From: Gordionus sp. m RMFG-2023
Taxonomy: Eukaryota > Nematomorpha > Gordioida > Chordodea > Parachordodidae
NCBI RefSeq assembly: GCF_954871325.1
Contig: NC_088779.1
Coordinates: 28,754,869 to 28,818,868, forward strand
Reading direction: 5' to 3'
DNA length: 64,000 nucleotides
Below, in pieces: positions 52,089 to 63,400 of the stretch (positions are counted from its first letter, which is position 1; each line of letters opens with the position of its first letter). The notes under the pieces are model-generated. The model ran no database searches and was not told the origin of the DNA. It saw only the letters and a list, made by a program, of their open reading frames with translations. The translations under genes and the position numbers were made by a program.

Positions 52089-52280
52089 TGTTGATTGATT
52101 TAAATTTGAATATTATTTATTTTATATGTTGATTGATTTAAATTTGAATATTATTTATTTTTATATTTAAGTTGTTCAATTAACTTTTAAAATATATATA
52201 TATATAATTTTGTGGATGAAAGAGAAGAATAATAAAATAGTTAAAATAAGTTTTACAATTATTTAATTTTACAATTTACA
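52089..52280 (+). repeat. 3' LTR of the Gypsy element
   Basis: 192 bp, matching the 5' LTR apart from about one substitution and one indel near the right end. Confidence 0.92.
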
Positions 52281-52539
52281 GTTTTCCAGATATTCAACCA
52301 ATGGTAGGATGGGAGGATCCAGATAAAATCCAAATAAGTTTCATAAAAGGGCTTTAATAAAGGAATTAGTTCCTCTATTTAATTCTTACCATTATTTGTT
52401 AGGTCAATATTGCCAAGGGTTTCATATTCTTAATAACTAACAGTTTTTATTGTGTCAAAATTCTAAGAATAATGAAAAAATATATAATCCTATTAAAAAA
52501 AAGAAAAAGATAGATTGATTTAGGACCTACACCAACATC

Positions 52540-53000
52540 AAATATGTTGAATACCGGGTTTCAACATCAGTTGGAATTTTTTGTCCAATCCCATTCTCTT
52601 TAGTGATCTATATTTTTGAAGTAATAATGGACTTTAAGAAATGTTTGTTGTAATCGATCTTACTTTCACAATATCTTCATCAATGTTTTTTTTTAAATAT
52701 TCTGGCAAATGATATTTAACACATGTTCCATACAGTCATATGCTCTAAATGGGTTTGGAAGTTTTCTCATTAATCTCTGAGTTTTAAGCATATTTAGAGC
52801 ATTATCAGTTGCTAAATCGATAATTTTTCCTTTCAAATTGTATTCAACAATTAATTCGACATTTATATATGTTTTCAGCTTTATGAGGATAAGGCACATA
52901 ATCAATATCCAATATTATTTCATTCCTTTTCCACGCTTCATCAATATAGTGGTCACCACACCCACTTATAGATATATTTAGAGGTTACTGAACCGATGAT
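52540..53000 (-). mobile_element. hAT transposase fragment
   Basis: The minus strand reads EAWKRNEIILDIDYVPYPH, then IIDLATDNALNMLKTQRLMR and YDCMEHVLNIICQNI, in the hAT order (target-site region, DN catalytic pair, C-x2-H-LN motif). Frames change between the pieces and neither ends nor target duplication were found. It is an old fragment lying between the Gypsy element and the LINE. Confidence 0.5.
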
Positions 53001-53511
53001 ATGTTAATCAAGAGACTTTCATGGCCTTGATTTTATGACCAATTTTAGCCCATTAAAAAAAATATATTTCAAAATCTAAGCCCACGAAGGTCTCTTGTAA
53101 ATATATAATCATAATCTTATTCTTTAATTAAAGTTCAAAAAATATCAATATCTAAGAGAGAAGGGATCATAACTAGGGGTGGAGCCAATACCAATTGTTA
53201 TTAGCTTTACAACCAATCGGTAGCGTCACTAAAGGGGTTGGCATAGGCTCAAGCCCCCTAAAAAATTTTGATAGTTCCTGAAGCAAAAATAAATTTTTTT
53301 CAGTGGCTTCCTAATATCATCTAGAACAAAAAAAAATAATTTTTTGATAACCCCATGAGCAATTTCTTTCATAATTTTATTAAGTATTATATATAGATTT
53401 GATTTTATTATTTAAAAATTAATAATACTATCTTCTTTTTTTTTTTAAAATATGATATTTCATTTATTAACGAAACACCTAATTAAAAATATTATAATTT
53501 ATAAATTATAA
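53001..53511. other. intergenic stretch with a possible MITE end
   Basis: 53160-53290 holds GGGGTGGAGCCAATACC and GGGGTTGGCATAGGCTC, GC-richer words of the kind seen at MITE ends. I could not define an element. The rest is AT-rich. Confidence 0.35.
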
Positions 53512-54840
53512 TTATATAATTAAAAATAAAAATTGAGTCCCCAAAAAGGAACCATAATTGTGTCTAAAAATTTCTATTTGAATTTTTTGTCGAATAAAAA
53601 GGAATTCTCTTGGTTCATTTGTGAAAAGTCGTATTTTATTAGCAAGATTTTTTAAAAACAAAAATGTTGAAGGCGAAAAATGCCCGTTAGTAGAAGTCAC
53701 AACTGGAGTGAATAAAAAGTTTTTAAAATTTTTGTATTTGTTTATCTTTTTAATTTCAGCCTGTGTTATTAAATTGAAATTTATGTTTGAAGGGAATGAT
53801 GAAACACACGTGTAGTCCCATATGAGTGGTTTGCCGAGGGACCAAGGTATGGTTGTCATACCATCAGGTCTTAAACCATCTACTTGAGATAAATTTGATG
53901 GTTCGAGATTGTTAGGAATGTGTGCAGCTGTTAAGCTTCTATTTATTATATGGTTTACAGCTGAGTGGCGTTGATGTCGCCCTTGACTAAAAATGCAATT
54001 TAAGCCATGTCTACCCTTTGAATCAACGGGTGATTTGCATTTGACGCAGGCATGAGGCTGTACTATATCGCAACCTAGACGTAGACCAATGGTTACTCTC
54101 AGTTGTTCATCTGATAAGAGATTACCAAGGTTGCGACTAGGGAGTGATTCTAACCATTCATGACCACCAAGTCTGTCAGATAATTGAAGGAGTTGAATGC
54201 AATCTAAAGGTGGATTGACTGATATATCTGTCTGGTATTTAGAGATTAAAGGTGTGAAAAATTTTTTGTGTGTGATGATTGATGGTAATACGGTGTTAAT
54301 GGGTGTGTTTGCCTTCCATTTGTCAATAGCGTCGTCTAATAAACGATCGGTAGGGCATATGAAGCCAGAAATAATAGAATTGTTAGATAATCTAGATGAT
54401 ACGAATGATGATAAGGATAAAAGATTGAGCGGAAAAAAAATCTAAACCTCCTAGTTTAGAAGGTAGCTGAGCAAGTGACCAATTGAATGAGTTTAAATTT
54501 ATGTTTAAAATTTTTTCCAGAAATATTTTAAATTTATCCTGAATTTTAGATATGAATTCATTGTTTTTGAAAAAAGATGATGATCGGAAAATATGCATAA
54601 ATTTAGGTATGTACAGGCATTTGCGAATTAAAAATAAAGATTGATGAGCTGGTAGGAGACTAAGAATGTGCTCCATACTGTAAAAGCTTTTAAAAATCTT
54701 GTTGAGAAAATCTTCCGATTTGGTCGCATTAGCTAATGGGGACCCAAGTAAGGTTAAGCTGTCAGGAGCAATGATTTTGTAGCCTTCCAACTTTTGTGGC
54801 TTATTGTTTAAGAAACATAATTCTGTTTTATTTATGTTAC
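53512..54840 (-). mobile_element. LINE-like retrotransposon, 3' portion of its protein
   Basis: This is the longest copy of the window's LINE family. Minus-strand order: LEGYKIIAPDSLTLLGSPLA, HILSLLPAHQSLFLIRKCLY, LAQLPSKLGGLDFFS (54392-54810), then LLSDEQLRVTIGLRLGC, a Cys/His cluster CVKC ... HGLNC ... RHQRHSAVNH (53930-54110), then GLRPDGMTTIPWSLGKPLIW and FIRQKIQIEIF near the end (53540-53860). LPSKLGGLD and the Cys/His cluster are typical of the region after reverse transcriptase. Several frame changes make it inactive, and it is truncated 5' at about 54840, next to the duplicated galactosyltransferase segment. Confidence 0.68.
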
Positions 54841-54889
54841 TATTTTAATTTTTAGGGTTAGATTAATTCATATAAATTATTTATTCACT

Positions 54890-56870
54890 CTTTTCACGGT
54901 TTATTTAAAATTAAATCATTTCAAACAAACTACAAAAATTGTTGACTAAATATTGAAAAATTGGAATTATTGGTGACCTTGATATAAAGATAACAGGTTA
55001 CGAATATATGAATTTTCAAAAATTTAATCAGGAAAAAATAATTGTTCATAAATAATTTTTAACACCATTTTAATTATATGTTTTTTTTGTATCTCAGATT
55101 TCACACTTTACATGAATTGATGGTTACTTTCCGGGTATTTAAAAATGTAAAATGGTCATCTAGATATTTAATAATTATCTGTATCTTCATTGTCATCATT
55201 TATTATGATAGTCAAGACGACTTTTTATTGAGCAAAGTTTTTACCGATTATCCAGATCAAACGAGGAATATTACCATGCGCAATTTTTCTCTATTTAATG
55301 TATCGGAGATTCGGTTTACGGCGGTGCCTTCCACTGATTTATTTCTAACAAATATGCTAAAAAATGATGAAAGAGATTGTTGTGCCGGAAATTGTACATC
55401 CATATACATTTTAGCACTGATAATTTCCTCATGGAACAATTTTAGAATTCGCGAAGTCATCAGAGACACCTGGGAATTTAATGGCAATATATCCGTAGAG
55501 AATAGAACCCATTATGTAAGGCACGTTTTTATTGTTGGTCAGGCCCCTTACAACTCTTCTTTATCTGAACAAGAAAATATTTCATCACAATTAAAGTTGG
55601 AATCGGAAATCGGGTTATTCCAAGACATTTTGAAGATCAACATCATGGATACTTATGCTAATTTAACTTACAAAACAATGTCTGGCATCACGTTCGCCCT
55701 AATGCGTGGCATTCAAAATAAGATTTTTCCCTTATTTAAATCGCCCTGCTTCAAAAAATATTTGCTAAAAATTGATGATGATACATTGCCAAATCTAGCT
55801 TCCTTGATTGAAACCTTATTAAATTACCATGAAAATATAAGTATAAATAACCTCTCCATGTCTCAACAGGACTCGATCACTTTCCCGGTATTTATATGCG
55901 ATGTCACACATCATTGTTATCCCATGAGGGATTATAAACATAAGAACTTTCTGTCCATACTGAACTTCCCGATTTTATCTCGGTTCAGTTTACCTTTCAA
56001 GTTATCATTTACATACCTTGGGAAATATGTGCAACATGTCACGATTCACCAATTACATAGCTAATGAGGACTTTTATGTAACTGGGATGCTGTCTCAACT
56101 GCTCAATATATCTATGGTTGACATAGGGCATGCCTATGCTAATATATCTAGTATGCTCGATCATAGGAGTTACATGTTTTATGACACAAGTTCATGAGAT
56201 AAATGATTTTCTCAAAATTTCGAATCGCACAATGTCAGCTATGCACTGAACATATGTAATGTTATGTAATTCATGGGGATTGGAAATCTTTAGATTTTTC
56301 AATCATTATCCGGGGGCCATTTTTAAAATTTTTATAATCTGGTTTAGCCTGAAATTTACTCCAGCATGGGTAAAGACTTTCCCTCTAAATATCAGACAAC
56401 TTTGGCCATTAACCTTTGCGTTTTTTAAATTTATTTATATCTATGCAAATTTAGAGGAGTTCTAAAGTTAACAGCAAAATTGTGTGAAATTAACAACAGT
56501 ATGGGAACTCTAATAGATACTAAATTACATATCAAGTGCCAAATCAAATTTTTTTTTGAATTTAAAAAATTGCCTTTAGTAACTTGTTTAAGATTGAAAG
56601 ACATCCCAATACGAAATACACTCCAATATACTTGATTTTGAATGTGATAATAGTATTTCCCCAGAAATTAAGCATACGCTTGATCTTAAATAAGTTGTGT
56701 AATACATTGTTCAACATTTATATTCCTATCTTTGGAAACCTCTAATTCAAAATATTTAACTCCTCAATCCAAAAGGATTAGTTTTGTTTTTACGGGGATA
56801 GCAAAATTCATTTTTTTGCCTTTAATAATTAAGTTTCAAACTATGACAAATTAAAATCAATTTGATTTAA
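54890..56870 (+). repeat. segmental duplication, copy 2
   Basis: Partner of 43377-45350; see there. The left junction abuts the truncated LINE, and the right side fades near 56870. Confidence 0.88.
55120..56250 (+). pseudogene. second beta-1,3-galactosyltransferase copy, frameshifted
   Basis: Starting at the ATG equivalent to 43602, this copy reads like the intact gene through the signal anchor, the RDTW motif and the IDDDT metal site. It has one extra codon (FSLFNVSEIRF versus FSLFKSEIRF). Around 55970 about 17 bases are missing compared with copy 1, removing the PPFCPG motif and shifting the frame to a stop at 56062-56064. Homology continues in the old frame through a changed EDxYVTG (Val to Phe) to about 56250. 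The splice acceptor just before the ATG in copy 1 (TTTACAG) reads TTTACAT here. It is most likely a dead copy. Confidence 0.82.
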
Positions 56871-59405
56871 ATAAATAAAAGGGAAAATTATTCGTCTCTA
56901 GTCAGTTCAGAGAAATTTTTATCGCCGTTTTTTTACTGAAACTATTATCATGAATGTGTCGTTTATCGCGAAAGAATTTTAAAGCGAAGGTAATATCGCA
57001 CCAATTAGGCGATTTTTTTCCCCGCAAAATATTTACAGCGAAGACAATATCACGAATCCGCGAAACCTAGACTGCGTATAATTCGGGGCGAATACATTTT
57101 AGTGAAACCTATCTCAAACCCATTTTATCTACCGTTGTAGTGATTAATTTTACTGCGAATATATTATCGCAAGACACTTGCCCTGAAACAATGAATATTT
57201 TACGCGAATGCATTTATTATAAGAAATACAACATATTCGATAATAATTTACCCATATAGGACCCGAAATTTTAACGGGTATTTCGCTACTTATTGTCTAT
57301 TAAGTAAGCAAGAGTTGGTATATCTGATGTGAGAAAAAAAAATAACTTAGTAATTTCTTTCTAGCGTCTCTAAGTTATGGTGGGGGGAAGGGAGATCAGT
57401 TTTTTAGCTTAATAAATTTACTCCCCAGCCTATTACCTCCAACATATATATATACATCTTGAACATGTAAAATAATGCGCTCTATGCCATTAAAAGTAAA
57501 TTTTAGTAAATATTCTGACATGCTTAGGCAGCCTAAATCGGCTTAATATTTAAGAGCAATTTTGAACCACAAGAATGCAACTTGTGGTGGTAGCAAGGTG
57601 GCATTTTTTATTAATTTATTTTGAAGCCGGGTTTGTACTTCTTCTATTTTGGCCAGACATGATGTTATTATATGCTTGGCTTATTATATTCGATGAATCA
57701 ATATTTAATCTATTAGGTTGTTTTAAAATACAATTAGTGATCGCTTTCAGCAGAAAGACTTTGTAAATTAATGATCCCTATTATTTTCTTGGATTTCTTC
57801 ACAAAAAAATATAACGAATAATTAAGTTCAGGTTTTTCACAACTTGTTTATTAAATTTATATAAATTAAATAAATATTATTTTCTAAAAATTTAACTGTA
57901 TTTTCATTTTGATTGAATCGCTAATGGTGAATTAAATAATTTTTTTGCTAAGGGGAGGGGGGGGAGTCTGCCCCTCTTGGGTCTCCTCGTAGCTACGGCC
58001 CTGCCCTTCAAGCGTCTTTCGGTATTTCAATAAATGATAAATAAGTACAGAATAATGATCAAATATATTTTTAAAATACTCCATTAGAAAAGATAAATTT
58101 GTAAGTTAGCTTCTGACGAAAAAGAATCTTTAGGAATATTGTAGAATCAAATCGATTGTATTTTAAGGCATAATTGTTTTGTTTTACTAGATGATTTCAT
58201 TATTTCATGAATATAAACTCTTTCTCAATGTCAGGTTTCGAAAAAGTGCCTACCACTGAGATTACCTATTATGCAACCTTCATCTTTATCACTAGTATAT
58301 CCTCCTTACTCTGAGCCCAAAGAAAATTCACGGAGTTCGATTATCTTCGTTCTCCAATAGTGGCTAAATAAATATACGTTATATAACTGATTTGTACTTT
58401 ATTATAAATAATTATACGATGATCATCTTAAAAATTTTAAAATATAATTCATTTAATACTTATATTAGAATTCTAGGGTATACCATTATCGGAACATGTG
58501 TGTTTAAATTATTTACCATAAATGAATATGAAAACAAATAATACTAAATACACTAAGTTCTTACCAATATTATAAAGACTCTCTCAATTTAAAAACAATG
58601 TGTTTTTTTTTACTAAACGCTTCCGCACAATTTGCAACTAATTGTACCTTCTTCTTTTTTTTTAACAAAATGGAATTAATACAAATCGTAATTTTTTTTA
58701 TGATGTTTCTATATTGGAAAAGTATCTAATCAGCAGGCAATATATATATAAGCGATAACCGATGTCACTTTCACCAGTGAAGGATCAAGGTTAACTAATT
58801 GTTCTAACTGTCTATTTGTAATTGACATTTATGGACGTTTTTCAATATATTTTCTATAAGAAAATTGTTGGAGTTTTAATTATCTTTGTTTGATTTTTTT
58901 TTAAAAAAAAACATTTTATTATGGAAGTAATAAAGATTTGGATGGATATCGATATGGGGATATGAATAAATAAATATAATTTAAACCTGATCATATGAAA
59001 TAGTTTTGATACTAATCAATAAATCCTGGATTCTTAAAGACTTTCTAGTTAAGGAAGGCCTAGGACAAGGGTAGCCCAAAAAATTATATTTGGTATCATA
59101 AATTTTGTAAACCAATTTTAAGCTCGAGAACCATTATACATTTATTAAGGTTAAAAAAATATTCAAAATCTCGATCTTTCAACATATTCTTTAAAAAATG
59201 TTATATAATTATGCCTCCCTCGACAAATACAGCTGATAGAAATGCTGAAATCAATATTTCCCAACCTCGTAGGATTTTCAATCCCATGCTTATCATTCTT
59301 TAAGGAGGAGAGTGCATCAAAATGACATAGGGGTATATCATATGGGGGGTATATCACTCCTCATTGTAATAGTTTGAGGAACATACGTCGCTCCAATATA
59401 CGATC
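56871..59405. other. gene-poor stretch with CGCGAA-type and MITE-end sequences
   Basis: 56890-57240 is GC-richer for this genome and repeats words such as GCGAA, TCGCG and TATCGC; similar words occur at 60390-60490. 57950-58000 reads, reversed, CAGGGCCGTAGCTACGAGG, a sequence typical of DNA-transposon ends, with no partner. 58150-58360 has a partly open minus frame without splice support. No gene was accepted. Confidence 0.35.
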
Positions 59406-59413
59406 TCAAAAAT

Positions 59414-60350
59414 CAGTCTTGTTAACGCTCCTTTTTAAAAGTAGCGACTCCCGCTCCCGCTACTACATATTAAAAGGAGCGCTCCCGCTCCAACTAATGG
59501 AGTGCCGCTCCATAACCGCTCCTTTGATTTTCATTTTTTTAGAAGGTACACGAAACAAAATCATATTTTTTTATCAAAACGTTTTATTTATATTATATGA
59601 TATATCAAAATATTTATAATCTTTTATTAGCTTTTAAAAGTAATAAATTTTCTAAATTAGAATCTAACAAACACCCACGCTTCTCCCATAAGACATGTTT
59701 TGCGATACTAAATAGGCGCTCCACAGGAGCACTAGAGGGAAGCGGGGTATTGTATTTAATATAAATATTTTTTAATTCATGGAAATGTTCAAAAATAGTA
59801 ATTTTGCTATCATTATTTAAAAAATATCTATCCAATATATTATTTTCATAGTAATCGATTTCATGGAATCCAAAGAAATCTTCCAAATCATTACAAGGTT
59901 CCCGTGAACTAGTTGTAGCTATTTTTCCGTCGGGTATTTGTTTCCTTAAAAAATTAATTAATCTGGCTTTTAGTTCCATATTTTTTGGATCTTTTATCCA
60001 TTCCCAATTTATATATCTATAAAATGAATATTAATATGACTTACAAGATTTTTCAAAAAATTTTCAATAAAAAGGAAAAACTGACGTTTAATGTTTCAAA
60101 TGATTAGATGAAAAATCAATATAAAACTCGGCTCAACATTTAATAATGAATAAATTTAAATAAAATAAAATAAAATTTTCATTAAATTTTAATTAACAAA
60201 TATAATAAATATTTAAAAAATAATATAATTTATATATTAAATTTAAAGGAGGAGCTACTCCCGCTCCCGCTCCTCATTTTTAAAAAGGAGGGGCGCTCCA
60301 GCTTTTTTTGAAAAAAGTGGCGCCCGGAGCGCCGCTCCTTAACAAGACTG
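59414..60350 (-). mobile_element. hAT deletion derivative with 8-bp target duplication
   Basis: Ends are CAGTCTTGTTAACGCTCC and, reversed at the right, CAGTCTTGTTAAGGAGCG. The 8-bp flanks TCAAAAAT at 59406-59413 and 60351-60358 are perfect. Both subterminal regions repeat GGAGCGGGAG-type words. Only the last transposase exon remains inside. At 937 bp it is far too short to be autonomous, so it depended on a full-length relative. Confidence 0.92.
59614..60018 (-). pseudogene. last exon of a hAT transposase
   Basis: After an acceptor (TTTTATAG) at about 60019, the minus strand reads YINWEWIKDPKNMELKARLI ... LPSSAPVERLFSIAKHVLWE ... LLLLKANKRL-stop. SSAPVERLFS...KRG...LLLKAN is the C-terminal dimerisation region. 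The open part has no stop, but the catalytic core is absent. It is related to the transposase tail at 1-115. Confidence 0.85.
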
Positions 60351-60493
60351 TCAAAAATAAATGCCTTAAAATGATAGACACTGATATAAATTTTCGCGTG
60401 TTATCGATTCTTCCGTAATAATAAATTTACAAAATAGCTATATCGTTCTTCGCAATTTGGGTTTCGCGTTAATGATTTCGCTATAAAGCTTTA

Positions 60494-61260
60494 GTGATTC
60501 ATTTTCAAAATTTTTTACCTATTTGCGTAGTTAAGGGTGAGAATTCCCTTATTTTTGGATTGCCCTTTCTTAAAGAATTTGATATGAAACTTCCTGAAGA
60601 AGTTCGTATTAATAATATAAATATGATGGATTCCAGTTTAAATACTATTGTTTCAAAATTTCCGCAAGTTTTTAGATGAAGGCGTTATCGAGAAGGTGGA
60701 TCCAACAAAGACTCCAATTACTTGGGCTACGCCAACGGTTAATATTTTAAAGAAATCCGGTGCCGTGCGGATATGCGGAGATTTACGTTTAACAGTCAAG
60801 AAATATTTAGGGATAGATAACGATTTACTACCAACTTTCGTCGACCTCACAAATAGGATCGCGGGTGGTAAAATATTTTCAACGATAGATTTAAGAGATG
60901 CATTTTTACAATTCGGAGTTAGTCCAGAATGAAGAGACCTTTTAGTATTTAGACTCTTGTCGGTTATTACCGATACCAAAGAATTCATTCTGGGTTGACT
61001 AGCGCTCCGATAATATTTTAACGCTTTATGCAAAACCTATTAAAGGGAATTCCTATGGTTAGTGTATTTTTAGACGATGTAATATATTGAAGGCGAGGAT
61101 AATTTTGATCATATAGTTAATCTAGAAGAAGTATTAAGAAGATTTGATAAGGCTGGACTGACAACGACGCCCGATAAAATTAAAATTGGACAAAAGTCAG
61201 TTACTTATTTAGGGTCACGTTATCGATGAATTCGGAATTCACGACCGAAGATAAGATTTA
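60494..61260 (+). mobile_element. Ty3/Gypsy pol fragment (fossil)
   Basis: The + strand carries the spacer between protease and reverse transcriptase and then the RT itself (GAVRICGDLRLTV, IFSTIDLRDAFLQF and, further on, an FLDD-type active-site region near 61065). No LTRs were seen. It is an old broken piece with several interruptions, different in sequence from the two other Gypsy elements here. It begins near the right side of the hAT derivative at 59414-60350. Confidence 0.75.
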
Positions 61261-61555
61261 GCTCTAAAAAAATTATAAAACACCGTCTAATGATAAAGAA
61301 TTACGTTCGTTTTGGGCAGCGTCTACGTGACAGGATTTTCACTGGATGTAAACCCCCTCCAAAAACCTTTGCTTACCCCCCTAAAAAATCTCCGCCGCCT
61401 TCAGCGGCGGTGTCTCTACTATTATTCTTTTTATTTTTTAAATTTATTGATACTCTTTTTAGAGAATTTGTAAAGGATAACTTAAATTAATCTATCTCTA
61501 CTACCAACTATCGATATTTTGTGAATATAAAGAATTTATTTTTTAGATAATAAAT
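61261..61555. other. junction between two Gypsy fossils
   Basis: Contains CCGCCGCCTTCAGCGGCGG (61391-61409), a strong GC hairpin in otherwise AT-rich DNA. No gene was seen. Confidence 0.4.
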
Positions 61556-62287
61556 TCAATTAAAATCTCCATTATTTACTATGAATTTAATTATTATGGT
61601 TATGAGCTTGCTGAAATATATAGTCCTTTGAAAAATTGGCGCCGAAACTTTTAAACCAAATGGTAGCCTACAAAACGTAAATAAACCCCTATGTGTTGTT
61701 ATCGTTAACATTTTACTTGTATTCTCATTAACTTTAATCTGTAAATACGCATTAGAGAAATCTATCTTCGAGAAAAAAATCGCTCCTTTCAAATTTGCCA
61801 ACAGTTGTTCTATTCTCCGTAAAGGATACTTTACCGTTATAATCCAAGGATTTAGTGAAATCCTATAATCTATGGATATCCTCAGACGATTATCAGGTTT
61901 TCTTACTGGCACTAACGGTGTTGCCCATTCGCTATGTACTATCGGTTTTATTATACCTTCTTTTAACCATTTATTTAATTCTGTATCAATCTCTCCTATC
62001 CTAGAAAATGGCAATCTTCTTACTGCACAAAATTAAGCCTGGTAGTTCTCTACTAATTTTATATCTATTTCCACATTTTTTAATGTACCCAACTCTTCTT
62101 TAAAAACCTCCAAATGTTGATCTAAAATGATACTTATTCCATTGCTGTTTTTATTTTCGACATCTCTTCCTGTTCTGCTGCTTTACTTCTCTGTCTGTTG
62201 ATTGATTGGTGTTACCTCAATAGAATTTATATCTTTTGACATCTTATTCTCTTTGACTCTATATTTAATCAAAAACTCTGGTGTTCG

Positions 62288-62630
62288 ATTTCTAAGTTTA
62301 TCGAGAACTAATTCTTGTTTATCCTCTATAATCGGTAACTTAAATCTATAGAAATCACTTCTTATTATTTCACTATTATCAACAAATTCTGTTCGATTTC
62401 TAAGTTTATTGAGAACTAATTCTTGTTTATCTTCTATACTAGGTAACTTAATTCTCTCGAAATCACTCCTTATTTTTTCACTATTATCAATAAATTCTAT
62501 TTTTCGATTTCTAAGTTTATCGAGAACTAATTCTTGTTTATCTTCTATACTAGGTAACTTAATTTTCTCAAAATCACTCCTTATTATTTCACTATTTTCA
62601 TCATTACTTCCAGGGATAGTTTCGAAAAAA
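62288..62630 (-). repeat. three tandem repeats of 108-111 bp in the Gypsy linker region
   Basis: The word GAGAACTAATTCTTGTTTAT recurs at 62303, 62411 and 62523. Each unit encodes a peptide of about 37 residues with SDFEKIKLPSIEDKQELVLD followed by KLRNR. The period is a multiple of three, so the repeats expanded while under coding constraint (inference). Confidence 0.85.
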
Positions 62631-63400
62631 TTACACCAATTATAAACTGGACCTAACGTTCTTATATCACACCAACCTAAAATTTGTTCAATCTTCAACG
62701 TAGTTATCCACAAATTTATACTTTTATTAACTCCTGGTAACCTTACCCTATAATACCCTAAAATTTTCACCACGCTACCATCCAATTGTTAGGCTCTTAT
62801 CTTTTTTGTAACAAATTCTCTGGCCAAAATCTCCTAAAATCCTTAATACTTATCAAACTAATTTCTGCTCCTGTATCTAATAAAAAACGAATTTCTGCTT
62901 CATCCATATTTATCTTTACTCTCGGGCATCTATTCCATTAAAAAATTCTCTAATTCCATTTTTCGCACATCTACACAAGTTACATTTTTAATTCTATATA
63001 TTTTAAAATCTCTACTTTTTATTTTTATATCACTTCTATTAATATCGCTTGAATTATAATTATCAACGTTAAAACACTTTTTATTATCACAAAATTTATC
63101 GTTCATATTACAATAATTATTCTTACTTGCACTAGCAATATCAACATTATCCAAATTATCATTATTAAAATTAAAATACTTATTTTTACTACAATTATTA
63201 ACATTAAAAAAATTATTATAATTATCAAATCTATCATTAAAATTAAAATGCTTATTCTTACCTGAACTAAAATTAGAAAAACTATTATTACCAAATTTAT
63301 TATTAAAATTAAAATATTTATTCTTATTTGCTACTAAATTATCAACATTAAAAAAATTATTATTGTTACAAAATTCAATATTAAAATATTTCTTTCTTAG

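Larger units (their letters stand above)
46189..52280 (+). mobile_element. Ty3/Gypsy LTR retrotransposon, nearly complete fossil
   Basis: A 6.1-kb element with both LTRs, target duplication, a primer-binding site just inside the 5' LTR (46380 on, TGGTGCCCCGGTTACGG) and a purine tract (AGAAGAGGGGGAA, 52076-52088) before the 3' LTR. Internal parts in + order: a leader with a small extra frame (46702-46935), a gag-like region with a very Asn-rich C-terminal half (47289-48400), protease (VDTGSK near 48615), reverse transcriptase (49000-49600, with YIDDLL), RNase H (around 49890-50130) and integrase (HLGAG ... WW, then HIDYAGPF and YHQQSNGQAER). RT, RNase H, integrase order defines Ty3/Gypsy. It is a broken copy with roughly four to six interruptions. 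The LTRs differ by only about two changes, so it inserted recently, after the galactosyltransferase duplication. Confidence 0.93.
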
